DNA of 12,757 nt. Origin: Saccharospirillum sp035704555 (GTDB lineage: Bacteria > Pseudomonadota > Gammaproteobacteria > Pseudomonadales > Natronospirillaceae). Shown here piece after piece: positions 1 to 6,878 of this stretch. Every line of letters starts with the position of its first letter. Position 1 is the first letter of the stretch. The notes under the pieces are model-generated. The model was not told the DNA's origin. It saw only the letters and a list, made by a program, of their open reading frames with translations, and searched no databases. Location of the stretch: NCBI GenBank assembly GCA_035704555.1, contig DASSWT010000269.1, positions 1-12,757 on the forward strand, read 5' to 3'. The translations under genes were made by a program, and so were the position numbers.

Positions 1-614
1 TGGTTACCGACCAGGTGCACAAGGCGCAGAACATCTCCGCCATGTTGCGCACCGCCGATGCCGTCGGCATTACCACCGTGCATATGGTGCAACCGGCACG
101 GGGCCGTCTGGTCTATCATCATACCGCCGGGGGCAGCTCCCGCTTCGTCACCTCGATCGGTCATCCCAGCATCGAAGATGCGCTGCAAGCCGCCCGCGAC
201 AAGGGCCTGAAACTCTATGCCGCCCAATGGTCGGACCGCGCCATCAGTTACCGGGATGCCGACTATACTCAGCCATTCGCACTGGTCATGGGTGCAGAAA
301 AGTACGGATTGAGCGAGACCGCCAGCGCCGCCGCCGACGTGCATCTGACGATTCCGATGATGGGTATGGTGGAGAGTTACAATGTGTCGGTTGCTGCCGC
401 CATCATCCTGCAGGAGGCACTGCATCAACGTCAGGCTGCCGGTCATTATCAGCGCCCGGTAGCAGAAGACGAACACTATCACCGCACCCTGTTTCGCTGG
501 GCACAGCCCAAAATGGCGCGGTATTGTGACCAGAAAGGACTACCCTATCCGGAACTGGATGAAGATGGCGATATGATTCCACCCACCGACGCTGCCTACC
601 GGGGACGCGCATGA
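1..614 (+). CDS. trmH: tRNA (guanosine(18)-2'-O)-methyltransferase TrmH, 5' end missing
   Basis: SPOUT-class enzyme that uses S-adenosylmethionine to 2'-O-methylate G18 in the D-loop of tRNAs. The frame is open from base 3 (V-T-D-Q-V-H-K-A-Q-N) and ends in TGA at 612-614. The GTG at 15 lies inside the conserved N-terminal motif and is not the start; roughly 25 residues are lost at the window edge by comparison with E. coli TrmH (229 residues, from memory). The three SpoU/TrmH motifs are visible: N-I-S-A-M-L-R-T-A-D-A-V-G near the N-terminus, L-V-M-G-A-E-K-Y-G-L-S in the middle (cofactor-binding knot), and I-P-M-M-G-M-V-E-S-Y-N-V-S-V-A further on. The C-terminal K-G-L-P-Y-P segment is also TrmH-like and argues against RlmB or TrmL. 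Its stop overlaps the next start as ATGA, so the two genes are translationally coupled. Confidence 0.95.
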   Translation, partial: VTDQVHKAQNISAMLRTADAVGITTVHMVQPARGRLVYHHTAGGSSRFVTSIGHPSIEDALQAARDKGLKLYAAQWSDRAISYRDADYTQPFALVMGAEKYGLSETASAAADVHLTIPMMGMVESYNVSVAAAIILQEALHQRQAAGHYQRPVAEDEHYHRTLFRWAQPKMARYCDQKGLPYPELDEDGDMIPPTDAAYRGRA

Positions 615-1777
615 CCGCCAGCAATGACCAGCCCATCCTCAGTCGCGAGGCGCGCAAAAAAGTCATCGACCGCACCAACTGGATCTGCGTTGCGGTGGAT
701 GCTATTGCCTTCGTGATCAAGATCGTGGTCGGCGTCAGCGTCAAATCACCGGCCCTGATCGCCGATGCCATGCACAGCCTCAGCGACCTGGCCGCCGACG
801 TGCCGCTGATTATTCTGGCCAAGGTATCGCATCACGACGCCGATGCTGAACACCCTTACGGTCATGCCCGGTTCGAGACTCTGGGCACCGTTATGCTGGG
901 TGGGCTTTTGTTGGCCATAGCGGCCGGTATCGCTTATGAAAGTATCCAACTGTTTTTCGCCGATACCCGCCAGGAACCCAGCATTGCGGCCCTGATCACC
1001 ATTATCATCGCCATTGCACTCAAAGAGGGCTTATTTCAGTACGCCATACATCAGTCGCGTAGGGCACGCTCACCATTACTGGAAGCCAACGCCTGGCATG
1101 CCCGCTCAGACAGTCTGTCATCTCTGGTGGTACTGGTCGGCGTGGTTGCCACACTGCTCGGTTACCCGACCGTAGAGATCATCGCGGCTGTCGTTGTCGC
1201 CGGGCTGATCGGCCATATGGGCATCAGCCTCACCTGGAACGCCCTGCAGGAGCTGGTCGACCGGGGTGTCAACCCGGAACAGCAACAAGCCTTTAAGCAG
1301 GTTCTGGCCTCGGTGCCCGGGGTGAAAGATGTGCACATGCTGCGCACCCGAATGATGGGGCCGAGCGTCTTTATTGACGCCCATATTCAGGTAGGCGGGT
1401 ATCTGAGTGTGTCGGAGGGGCATCAGATCAACGAGTGGGCGCTACGGGCCATCAAGGACAAATTCAACGATGTCACCGACGTTACGTTACACATCGACCA
1501 CGAACGGGACCTGCCCGATGCGGCAACCGCACCCCTGGCACCCTTGCGCCCGGCGATTGAGAACCTGCTCTACGAGCGTGGCATACACGGCTATGACCGA
1601 CTGAACATCCACTACCACCGACAAAAAACCACGCTGGAGCTGACGGTCCAGCCCGGTCAATCCATCGATGGCTGGCAGGCGCAATGTGATGCCATCGTAA
1701 AGGAAGTGCCCTGGATCGATGCCATCACCCTGAGCACCAGGGTCTTTACCAGCACTATCGATCAATCAGAACGCTGA
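611..1777 (+). CDS. Cation diffusion facilitator (FieF/YiiP-like) with extra C-terminal domain
   Basis: Inner-membrane divalent-metal/proton antiporter of the CDF family. About six hydrophobic segments lie within residues 22-215. The transport-site residues sit in H-S-L-S-D (H55, D59) on TM2 and H-A-R-S-D (H163, D167) on TM5, giving an H-D/H-D site where E. coli FieF has D-D/H-D. In the family an H-D/H-D site is associated with zinc preference, so zinc export is the likely role (inference). The H-P-Y-G-H-A-R-F-E stretch at 81-89 is typical. The cytoplasmic domain (about 220-300) keeps the histidine-rich zinc-site residues H242, H258, H271, H294 and D296. At 388 residues it is about 85 longer than FieF; residues 305-388 form an added domain. 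It starts by ATGA overlap with trmH, and its last 23 bases overlap the convergent DUF2914 gene. Confidence 0.93.
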   Translation: MTASNDQPILSREARKKVIDRTNWICVAVDAIAFVIKIVVGVSVKSPALIADAMHSLSDLAADVPLIILAKVSHHDADAEHPYGHARFETLGTVMLGGLLLAIAAGIAYESIQLFFADTRQEPSIAALITIIIAIALKEGLFQYAIHQSRRARSPLLEANAWHARSDSLSSLVVLVGVVATLLGYPTVEIIAAVVVAGLIGHMGISLTWNALQELVDRGVNPEQQQAFKQVLASVPGVKDVHMLRTRMMGPSVFIDAHIQVGGYLSVSEGHQINEWALRAIKDKFNDVTDVTLHIDHERDLPDAATAPLAPLRPAIENLLYERGIHGYDRLNIHYHRQKTTLELTVQPGQSIDGWQAQCDAIVKEVPWIDAITLSTRVFTSTIDQSER

Positions 1778-2138
1778 TGCTGTCACGGGTTAGAATATCG
1801 CCATTCGGCCCCAGAACTTCAACCGTCCACAGGCCATTCCACTCGGGCACCAGCTCCTTGCTGGAATAGACACGCCAGCGTGGCCCTTCCACCTGGAAAG
1901 TAACATCGGCCATGATCTGCCCTTCGTACCGCCAGCGATGCGTCACCTCGGTTCCGGCCAGATCCACCAGTTCAGTAAAAAAATACAGCGGGTTGATATT
2001 GCTGGCAGTGGTCAGGTGATCCACCGGCTCGCGGTCAGTGATGCCGCGGGTAAAATGGCTTCTGGCGACATCGGCCAGGGCAGCACCGGAAACAGTAAAC
2101 ACCAGCACGGCGACCATCAGTTTTTTCGTTATTGTCAT
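1755..2138 (-). CDS. Secreted DUF2914-family protein
   Basis: About 127 residues of unknown function. The first 22 residues form a Sec signal peptide (K-K charged start, hydrophobic L-M-V-A-V-L-V-F core, cleavage after A-L-A), so the mature protein should be periplasmic or envelope-associated. The mature part has the DUF2914 pattern: R-S-H-F-T-R-G-I near its start, then D-R-E-P-V-D, F-F-T-E-L, H-R-W-R-Y-E-G, W-R-V-Y-S-S-K and W-T-V-E-V, looking like a small beta-sandwich. I chose the ATG at 2136-2138 because a GGGAG ribosome site lies 6 bases upstream. A TTG seven codons earlier is open in frame but would place charged residues ahead of the signal peptide. The stop codon lies within the convergent CDF gene (23-base overlap). 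It is 48 bases downstream of aroC and may be read through from it. Confidence 0.8.
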   Translation of the reverse strand: MTITKKLMVAVLVFTVSGAALADVARSHFTRGITDREPVDHLTTASNINPLYFFTELVDLAGTEVTHRWRYEGQIMADVTFQVEGPRWRVYSSKELVPEWNGLWTVEVLGPNGDILTRDSISVLIDR

Positions 2139-2161
2139 TATCAACTCCCGCTTGAACAATA

Positions 2162-2181
2162 GCTGGGCCTGAAGCCCCAGC
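2162..2181 (-). terminator. Weak hairpin between aroC and the DUF2914 gene
   Basis: GCTGGG (2162-2167) pairs with CCCAGC (2176-2181) around an 8-base loop in the short gap after the aroC stop. On the - strand it is followed only by TATTGTT, a poor U-tract. It may attenuate aroC transcription into the DUF2914 gene. The stem is short and the call is tentative. Confidence 0.25.
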
Positions 2182-2186
2182 GTCGG

Positions 2187-3290
2187 TCAGTTACCCGCGA
2201 CCTGACCCGGAATGGGAGGCAACGGGGGCACCACTTCTGCATTTTGCGCCCTATGGCGCAACAGATGGTCCATCAACACGATGGCCATCATGGCTTCGGC
2301 GATAGGCACAGCGCGTATGCCCACACAGGGATCATGCCGCCCCTTGGTGATCATTTCAATTGGCTCACCGCTGCGGGTAATGCTCTTGCCGGGCACAGTG
2401 ATGCTCGAGGTCGGTTTCAGTGCAATGTGTGCCTCGATTGCCTGGCCGGTCGAGAGCCCGCCGACAATGCCGCCTGCGTGGTTGCTTAGAAACCCCTCGG
2501 GCGACAGTTCATCGCGGTGATGGCTGCCCTTCTGGTTAACCACCTCAAACCCGTCACCAATCTCAACCCCCTTTACCGCATTGATGCTCATCAGGGCGTG
2601 GGCAAGGTCTGCATCGAGACGATCGAAAATAGGCTCACCCAGCCCCGGCATCAGGCCGGTTGCGCGCACGCTGATGCGCGCGCCAATGGAATCCCCTTCC
2701 TTGCGCAGGGCCTGCATGTAGGCTTCCATTTCCGGTACTTTGTCCGGGTCGGGGCAAAAGAACGGGTTGGTTTCAACGGCAGCCCAATCGATCCGCTCGG
2801 CCTTGATCGGTCCGAGCTGACTCAGGTAGCCCTGAATCTGAATACCCTTCTGTGCCAGATACTGCTTGGCGATGGCGCCGGCCGCTACGCGCATGGCCGT
2901 TTCCCGCGCTGAACTGCGACCGCCGCCGCGATAATCGCGAAAACCGTACTTCTGATCGTAGCCGTAGTCTGCATGGGCCGGCCGGTAGGTATTCATGATG
3001 TCGCTATAATCGTTGCTGCGCTGATTGGTGTTTTCGATCATCAGGCCAATGGGTGTACCTGTGGTACGACCCTCGAACACTCCACTTAGAATGCGCACGG
3101 CATCGTCTTCACGGCGCTGCGTGGTGTAGCGGCTGGTGCCCGGCTTGCGCCGGTCCAGATCACGCTGCAGCGTTGCTTCGTTCAGCTCAAGCCCCGGCGG
3201 GCAACCATCGACAATGGCACCCAATGCCGGGCCGTGGCTTTCGCCGAAGGTGGTAACCGTGAATAAGGTGCCAAAGGTATTTCCAGACAT
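2187..3290 (-). CDS. aroC: Chorismate synthase
   Basis: Final shikimate-pathway enzyme. It converts 5-enolpyruvylshikimate-3-phosphate to chorismate by 1,4-trans elimination of phosphate, using reduced FMN, in the cytoplasm. The 367 residues match the usual bacterial length. Visible signatures are G-E-S-H-G at 16-20, R-R-K-P-G at 48-52 and R-Y-T-T-Q-R-R-E-D-D at 54-63. The R-G-G-G-R-S-S-A-R-E-T-A block spans 121-132, followed by R-V-A-A-G-A. Near the C-terminus D-P-C-V-G-I-R-A-V-P is also conserved. All are intact, so the enzyme should be active. It follows prmB on the same strand after a 129-base gap, a prmB-aroC neighbourhood common in gammaproteobacteria. No convincing promoter of its own was found in the gap, so transcription from the prmB promoter is plausible. 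Confidence 0.98.
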   Translation of the reverse strand: MSGNTFGTLFTVTTFGESHGPALGAIVDGCPPGLELNEATLQRDLDRRKPGTSRYTTQRREDDAVRILSGVFEGRTTGTPIGLMIENTNQRSNDYSDIMNTYRPAHADYGYDQKYGFRDYRGGGRSSARETAMRVAAGAIAKQYLAQKGIQIQGYLSQLGPIKAERIDWAAVETNPFFCPDPDKVPEMEAYMQALRKEGDSIGARISVRATGLMPGLGEPIFDRLDADLAHALMSINAVKGVEIGDGFEVVNQKGSHHRDELSPEGFLSNHAGGIVGGLSTGQAIEAHIALKPTSSITVPGKSITRSGEPIEMITKGRHDPCVGIRAVPIAEAMMAIVLMDHLLRHRAQNAEVVPPLPPIPGQVAGN

Positions 3291-3419
3291 GAGCGTGTAT
3301 CACTCCATCAAAACAGGCCCCGTCAAAGGCCAAAAATTACAGAATTGTTGTCAGTAACGGCATTGGTTGCTTGATACCCTTTGCCGGATGATCAGGGGTT
3401 ATTGTTTGCCCAATAGCCA

Positions 3420-4361
3420 TCAGCCGAAATGCAGCCGGAGTTCAGACGCTGATACCAGAAAAACACCGTGCCCGCCCCGCTCAAATTCGGGCCAGTGCAG
3501 GTCCATATCCGGGTAGGCGGTGGTCAGGGCGCCGAAACTGTTGCCGACTTCACACACCAGCCAGCCATCGTCAGTGAGATAATCAGGCGCTTCACGGAGC
3601 AATCGATGCACCAGCTCCAGCCCATCGTGCCCGGCCGCCAGCCCCAGCCGTGGTTCATGGTGAAACTCGGCCGGCATGGTATCGAGATCGTCTTCATCGA
3701 CATAGGGTGGGTTGGCAACGATCAGATCGTACCGCTCACCTTCCAGCGCGGCAAACAGATCGCCCTGATACACCTTAACCTGGAACCCCAGATCTTTTTG
3801 ATCGATGTTATCGACCGCGATGGAAACGGCTGCCTCACTGAGATCACTCAAATCGACGCTGGCACCGGGAAAGGCGCGCGCCATGGCGATACCAATGCAC
3901 CCGCTGCCCGTGCACAGATCCAGTATCCGGGTCGGTGCATGCTGCAACCAGGGGCTAAAGTGGGTCTCTATGAGTTCGGCAATGGGGGATCGGGGGATCA
4001 GAACGTCCCGGGTGACCCTGAACGGCTCGCCACAAAACCAGGCTTCCTCCAGCAAATACGCCGTTGGTATTCGTTCCAGGCACCGCTGTGCGATCAGCGA
4101 CCAGAGCAAGTGGCGCTCACGGGGCAACAGGGTTGCCGACAGGATGTCGGCCGGTGCATCCCAATCCAGATTGAGCGCACGCAGGCAGAGAAAGACCGAT
4201 TCATCCCAGCCAGAATCGAAGCCATGCCCGAAAAAGACCTGGTGGGACTCCATGGCGCTGGCCGCGAAACGCACCCAGTCGCCCAGGCGGGTAAAATACT
4301 CAATGCATTCGGTTTGGTCGTCGGTGCTGGATAAGTTGACCGCGCTATCGGTTAAAGCCAT
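3420..4361 (-). CDS. prmB: Ribosomal protein uL3 N5-glutamine methyltransferase PrmB
   Basis: AdoMet-dependent enzyme that methylates the side-chain amide of a glutamine in ribosomal protein L3 during 50S assembly. The 313 residues are close to E. coli PrmB (310, from memory). After an N-terminal helical domain (about 1-115), I-P-R-S-P-I-A-E-L-I at 122-131 is the form typical of PrmB; the release-factor enzyme PrmC has a P-R-P-D-T-E version instead. The Rossmann-like domain carries D-L-C-T-G-S-G-C-I-G at 148-157 (AdoMet-binding loop). N-P-P-Y at 217-220 is the catalytic motif that holds the target glutamine amide. The start is ATG at 4359-4361. The upstream gap holds a plausible promoter, so prmB may begin its own transcript shared with aroC. 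Confidence 0.95.
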   Translation of the reverse strand: MALTDSAVNLSSTDDQTECIEYFTRLGDWVRFAASAMESHQVFFGHGFDSGWDESVFLCLRALNLDWDAPADILSATLLPRERHLLWSLIAQRCLERIPTAYLLEEAWFCGEPFRVTRDVLIPRSPIAELIETHFSPWLQHAPTRILDLCTGSGCIGIAMARAFPGASVDLSDLSEAAVSIAVDNIDQKDLGFQVKVYQGDLFAALEGERYDLIVANPPYVDEDDLDTMPAEFHHEPRLGLAAGHDGLELVHRLLREAPDYLTDDGWLVCEVGNSFGALTTAYPDMDLHWPEFERGGHGVFLVSASELRLHFG

Positions 4362-4398
4362 GTAAAATCAGGTTCCGAACAGTAAAGGTGTGCTGCAG

Positions 4399-4428
4399 AG
4401 TATACCCCGAGCTGGCGGTTAACTTCAG
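4399..4428 (-). promoter_or_regulatory. Candidate sigma-70 promoter for prmB (-aroC)
   Basis: On the - strand, CTGAAG (4423-4428, weak -35) is separated by 18 bases from TATACT (4399-4404), a 5-of-6 match to the -10 consensus. Transcription would start near 4392, giving a leader of about 30 bases before the prmB ATG. The -35 region lies within an imperfect dyad (CTGGC and GCCAG arms 11 bases apart, 4411-4431). The good -10 is the main support. Confidence 0.35.
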
Positions 4429-4471
4429 CCAGTCGTCAAAATTCCCTGACCGGTGATAGCACGCTTAAGCT

Positions 4472-5107
4472 TCAGAGGCTGCCGGGCAGCGTGAAGGTAG
4501 CGACCTGGGTCGGTGCGCCCAGTTCAGGGTCGGCGTCACCGATGCCTGAGAAACGCACGGCATACCCGTTACGTCCGGCCACACCGCGCGACCACTGCAT
4601 GAATTTATGGCGATCCCATTCGAACTTGTGGTCGGGTTCGCGAAACTCTCCCGGCGCCAGGCCTAGCAAGGGGTTATATTCACGGTTTGGCGTGGTCATG
4701 ATCAAGCGGTGCGGCCGCATTTGACCAAACACAGCGTGCTCGACTCGGGACAGATCATTCGGCTTAACATGCTCAATGGTTTCCACCATGGCCGCGATAT
4801 CGAAACCCACCAGACCGGGATGCGGCTCTGCGTAGGTGCCGGCAACCAGCTTGAGCCGGCCGCTGGACAAACTCTCGGCGAACATATTACGCGCCACTGC
4901 CAGGCCCACCCCCGAGGATTCCAGGCCGACAATGTACTCGAAATACGGATCGCCGATCAGCCGGACCAGCAAGGCACCCGAGCCACACCCCAGGTCCAGA
5001 ACACGTCGCGCACCGCTTTTTCGGATCTGCCGGTGAACACTGTCGAGGCGCTCCTCGTGCAACGGCGATGTACCGGGTACGGCGTTTGAAAGTCCGGCTA
5101 AATTCAA
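4472..5107 (-). CDS. Stand-alone Hen1-like RNA 3'-terminal ribose 2'-O-methyltransferase
   Basis: A 211-residue class I methyltransferase whose sequence follows the catalytic domain of Hen1, the Mg2+-dependent enzyme that 2'-O-methylates the 3'-terminal nucleotide of RNA. The AdoMet loop is D-L-G-C-G-S-G (38-44). The Hen1 metal signature E-x-x-E-H is present as E109-T-I-E112-H113. The partner histidine is H160 in D-H-K-F-E-W (159-164). T-T-P-N-R-E-Y-N (138-145) and G-A-P-T-Q-V-A (197-203) are further Hen1-type blocks. Bacterial Hen1 usually has a large N-terminal domain and a neighbouring pnkp RNA-repair gene; here both are absent. The start is TTG at 5105-5107, preceded by GGGAG 10 bases upstream and 2 bases after the hydrolase stop. 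No ATG gives a full domain. A generic UbiG/UbiE-type methyltransferase is the alternative, but the metal-ligand set argues against it. The RNA target is unknown. Confidence 0.8.
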   Translation of the reverse strand: MNLAGLSNAVPGTSPLHEERLDSVHRQIRKSGARRVLDLGCGSGALLVRLIGDPYFEYIVGLESSGVGLAVARNMFAESLSSGRLKLVAGTYAEPHPGLVGFDIAAMVETIEHVKPNDLSRVEHAVFGQMRPHRLIMTTPNREYNPLLGLAPGEFREPDHKFEWDRHKFMQWSRGVAGRNGYAVRFSGIGDADPELGAPTQVATFTLPGSL

Positions 5108-5109
5108 GA

Positions 5110-6000
5110 TTAATACGCTCCCGAAGGTTTCAGTTTAGTCGCTTCCGTGTGTGAATCCGTTTTGTCTGCCGGTTCAATATCGAGCCGGGTGCGAAGCCAC
5201 CGGGCCAGCGGCTGCGGGTTTTCCATATGAGCATGATGCCCGCCGGGAAAACGGGCCACTGTCAGCTTCGACAGGCAGGCCAGCCGATCGTCCAACGCCG
5301 AGCCCGCCTTTGCCAGCGGGCTGTCATCGAACAGAGCCAGATCGAGCGGGCATTCTATACGACCCAACAACGCCTGTACCTGACTTTCCGTCATTCGCCA
5401 CCCGCTGTCCTGCCGGAGCCGACGGTCATAACGATGGTACCAGCCCCGGTCACTGAGCCCCACACCCCGGCTCGACAATACCCTGGCACTGGCTTCAGAC
5501 AACGGAAAACGGCCACCAACCCGCACTCGCCACAGCGCTTCGGTGGTCGCGTAGTAACGACGACCGGCCGGACCGTCCTGGCGTTGCTGGTAACTGCGCT
5601 GCATCCGCTCCAGATTGCCCTCATCGGAATCGGTTAACGGCCCCAGGGCATCCAGACACAGCAGACGCTCAATGCGCGGATCAAACGCCGCCAGCATTTG
5701 CGCCAGGATAGCCCCCAACGAATGTCCGAGCAGGGTATACTCTTCCCAGTTCAACTCATCCAGCAGCCGACCCAGCACCGGCAACCACTGAGTAATGGAC
5801 CAACCCTCGGCCATGGCCAGTGGCGCGGAGGCGCCATGGCCGGGTAAATCGAGCGCCCAGATCTCGACACCCGGCATAACAGCAGACAGGGGTTTAAAAC
5901 TGAAGGCATTGTCGAGGAAGCCGTGCAGCGCCAGCACCGGCCTGCCCTGCCCCATCACGACGCCCTGAACCTGGCCGCCCAACAAAGAAATAGGTCTCAT
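5110..6000 (-). CDS. Alpha/beta hydrolase, SERHL-like
   Basis: Cytoplasmic alpha/beta-hydrolase of 296 residues; no signal peptide. The oxyanion-side motif L-H-G-F-L-D-N-A is at 25-32, where the serine-hydrolase-like (SERHL) group has L-H-G-W-L-D-N-A. D-L-P-G-H-G (51-56) follows. The nucleophile elbow is G-H-S-L-G (92-96), with S94 catalytic. The catalytic histidine is probably H256 in G-G-H-H-A-H-M-E (253-260). The acid is probably D225 or D226 after the strand L-A-L-F. The substrate is unknown; an ester or acyl thioester is a reasonable guess. Its ATG follows the stop of the upstream hydrolase by 1 base, and its stop is 2 bases before the Hen1-like gene, so the three are probably co-translated. 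The last 25 residues are hydrophilic and look disordered. Confidence 0.88.
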   Translation of the reverse strand: MRPISLLGGQVQGVVMGQGRPVLALHGFLDNAFSFKPLSAVMPGVEIWALDLPGHGASAPLAMAEGWSITQWLPVLGRLLDELNWEEYTLLGHSLGAILAQMLAAFDPRIERLLCLDALGPLTDSDEGNLERMQRSYQQRQDGPAGRRYYATTEALWRVRVGGRFPLSEASARVLSSRGVGLSDRGWYHRYDRRLRQDSGWRMTESQVQALLGRIECPLDLALFDDSPLAKAGSALDDRLACLSKLTVARFPGGHHAHMENPQPLARWLRTRLDIEPADKTDSHTEATKLKPSGAY

Positions 6001-6001
6001 C

Positions 6002-6805
6002 TCAGGCAGCCTGGTGCGATTTCAGACGCTGGATCAGAGACAGAACCTCTGCAGCGGTTTCATCCGGGTGCTCCAGCGGAAACATATGGGTGCCCGGCAA
6101 TCTCGACCCGACCAGATTCAGCTTGTGCTTCATCCGCAAATACTGATGCTTGCGCACCGTATCGGTATCGCGCCCGAGAATAACCCCACCCGGCACCTGC
6201 AGCTGCCCGGGCCTGACCCAGAGGGTGTGGGGAACGGTGCGGAAAATGGCCAGTTCAACCGGCACCTCATAAGACAACGACACCGTTCCATCCTCATTCG
6301 TGCGGGTCGCGCACGCCAGATAATCCCTGATGCAATCCTGATGAAAATGCCGGAACAGCCCGCGTGTTTCAAAATAGGCGCGGGCCTCATCAACACTGGG
6401 CCAGGTGCGCCGCCGGTGCTTTGAGCGCCCGGCCGGGGTCAGATTGTCGATCAGACCCAGGGCTTTGACGCTGCGTACCACCCAGCTTTCAAACCGGCTG
6501 AACAGCGGCACATCGAGCATGATAATGCTGGAGAACAGATCGGGGCGCTCCAGCGCGGCCATGATGGTCAGACCACCGCCGAGGGAGTGGCCCAAACCGA
6601 TAACCGGCTGATCGCACTGGCGCTCGATGCTGTCGATCAGTTGCCGCTTCAGGTGGGGCCAGTTATTGGTCACCGGATAGTGCGGATCGTGGCCGATTAA
6701 CGGCAGCGTCTTCAGGTCAAGATGGGGCGCCAGGCCATCGAGCATGCGACGGTAGGTGGCAGAGGGAAAGCCATTGGCGTGTGCGAAATGCAATTGGGGT
6801 TTCAT
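6002..6805 (-). CDS. Alpha/beta hydrolase with H-A-N-G-F-P motif
   Basis: Cytoplasmic alpha/beta-hydrolase of 267 residues from a different subfamily than the next gene. It begins with the H-A-N-G-F-P-S block (9-15), which takes the place of the usual H-G oxyanion loop. The nucleophile elbow is G-H-S-L-G-G (72-77), with S74. The acid is D213 or D215 in L-G-R-D-T-D, and the histidine is H240 in P-G-T-H-M-F-P-L-E. The lid region (about 100-180) is rich in Arg, His and aromatic residues. The substrate is unknown. The ATG at 6803-6805 lacks a strong ribosome site, but the family motif begins only five residues later, so a downstream start is unlikely. It is first in a three-gene unit preceded by a good promoter and an 18-bp palindrome. 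Confidence 0.88.
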   Translation of the reverse strand: MKPQLHFAHANGFPSATYRRMLDGLAPHLDLKTLPLIGHDPHYPVTNNWPHLKRQLIDSIERQCDQPVIGLGHSLGGGLTIMAALERPDLFSSIIMLDVPLFSRFESWVVRSVKALGLIDNLTPAGRSKHRRRTWPSVDEARAYFETRGLFRHFHQDCIRDYLACATRTNEDGTVSLSYEVPVELAIFRTVPHTLWVRPGQLQVPGGVILGRDTDTVRKHQYLRMKHKLNLVGSRLPGTHMFPLEHPDETAAEVLSLIQRLKSHQAA

Positions 6806-6834
6806 ATTAACCAGGGATCAGCAGACCAGCGGAC

Positions 6835-6863
6835 AATCTACCCCAGTCACTCCCCGAATTCAA
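6835..6863 (-). promoter_or_regulatory. Candidate sigma-70 promoter for the hydrolase / Hen1-like unit
   Basis: On the - strand, TTGAAT (6858-6863) and TAGATT (6835-6840) are spaced exactly 17 bases apart; each matches its consensus at 4 of 6 positions. Transcription would start near 6828, about 23 bases before the hydrolase ATG. The -35 box lies on one arm of the palindrome at 6859-6876, so a protein bound there would block RNA polymerase. Confidence 0.45.
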
Positions 6864-6876
6864 ACGGCCGTTTGAA
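6859..6876. promoter_or_regulatory. Perfect 18-bp palindrome, probable operator (PsrA-like)
   Basis: TTCAAACGGCCGTTTGAA is a perfect inverted repeat with no spacer, starting 2 bases after the sixA stop and 54 bases upstream of the hydrolase start. The core is CAAAC (6861-6865), 4 bases, then GTTTG (6870-6874). As I recall it, the core described for PsrA is C/G-AAAC, 2-4 bases, GTTT-G/C; PsrA is the TetR-family fatty-acid-responsive regulator of Pseudomonas. One arm overlaps the predicted -35. No U-tract follows on either strand, so a rho-independent terminator is unlikely. The regulator assignment is inference. Confidence 0.55.
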
Positions 6877-6878
6877 CC

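Noticed and set aside
2139..2159. TTG start seven codons upstream for the DUF2914 protein
   Set aside because: The downstream ATG has GGGAG at proper spacing and gives a standard signal peptide.
3468..4334. Long open frame (288 codons) on the + strand opposite prmB
   Set aside because: It is the antisense shadow of a well-conserved gene; its translation shows no domain and has the composition of a reverse-frame artefact.
6859..6876. Palindrome after sixA as a rho-independent terminator
   Set aside because: There is no U-tract on either strand and no loop spacer; its overlap with a well-spaced promoter suits an operator better.
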